DNA from: an uncultured Clostridia bacterium
GTDB lineage: Bacteria > Bacillota > Clostridia > TANB77 > CAG-508
Assembly: GCA_947629995.1 (NCBI GenBank)
Contig: CANRFX010000010.1
Span: 1-22,641 of the forward strand
Length of the DNA: 22,641 nucleotides
Direction of reading: 5' to 3'
A program made the translations under genes and the position numbers. The notes beneath the pieces are model-generated. The model searched no databases. It was not told the origin of the DNA and saw only the letters and a list, made by a program, of their open reading frames with translations. Of the stretch, positions 22,632 through 22,641 are shown in pieces (the first letter of the stretch is position 1; the number at the start of each line of letters is the position of its first letter).

Positions 22632-22641
22632 ATGTGATTTT

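Noticed and set aside
1..22641. CRISPR array or insertion sequence
   Set aside because: No regularly spaced repeats and no transposase-like protein were seen.

Overview
The window is a low-GC (strongly AT-rich) bacterial chromosome segment. AGA dominates the arginine codons, ribosome-binding sites are AGGAGG-like, sigma-A type promoters with 17-bp spacers are common, and the families DUF975, DUF6514, DUF3021 and LytTR are typical of anaerobic Bacillota. The best guess is an uncultured gut-type Clostridia or a relative. No rRNA or marker gene fixes the taxon.

Layout. (1) 1-5500 is an accessory block on the + strand. It holds a partial unknown gene, a MazG-like pyrophosphohydrolase, a membrane-anchored unknown, a GIY-YIG/DUF2075 ATPase, a TIGR04255 protein, a small linker gene, a protein with a SHOCT-like tail, and one small minus-strand gene. 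It ends in a 3' half-copy of an initiator tRNA-fMet gene followed by a terminator, which is what the far end of a tRNA-integrated element looks like. (2) 5650-6790 carries a LytTR regulator and a DUF3021 membrane protein. (3) 6890-10400 carries a BcgI-like type IIB restriction-modification system (endonuclease-methylase subunit plus specificity subunit) behind an HTH gene with palindromic operators, then a decayed DUF262 remnant. (4) 10448-13630 is a leader with a long-range stem, then comM, dprA and yraN. (5) 13680-15883 holds a 41-aa ORF, a thymidylate kinase, a large structured RNA that I call OLE RNA, and oapA. (6) 15900-19943 holds an SDR reductase, DNA polymerase IV, a YgjP-type metallopeptidase, a DUF975 protein and a DUF6514 protein. 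(7) 20026-22641 holds topA, tRNA-Gly, tRNA-Cys and a candidate minus-strand small RNA.

The most striking observation is a uniform gene interruption. Four conserved chromosomal genes (comM, dprA, oapA, topA) are broken into pieces at seven places, and all seven breaks are the same event. An in-frame CGG codon is followed by A, and the homologous protein continues one base forward, with GGA read as a conserved glycine. Skipping one C at each site gives full-length proteins of the expected family size: ComM 514 aa (three sites), DprA 304 aa, OapA 185 aa (two sites) and TopA 692 aa. By my reading these seven are the only in-frame CGG codons in any gene of the window; every other CGG triplet lies across a codon boundary or in noncoding DNA. 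Out-of-frame CGGA tetramers are left alone. Codons before and after the sites share nothing. The simplest reading is that CGG has no normal decoder in this lineage and CGG-A is a general +1 frameshift (or four-base glycine) signal. The accessory genes at the left contain none.

Other points: OLE RNA with OapA, where OapA itself needs two frameshifts; a roughly 30-bp long-range stem with G-U pairs in the comM leader; a consensus promoter driving an orphan minus-strand RNA at the right end; and an unusual tRNA-Gly with C at the normally invariant position 55.
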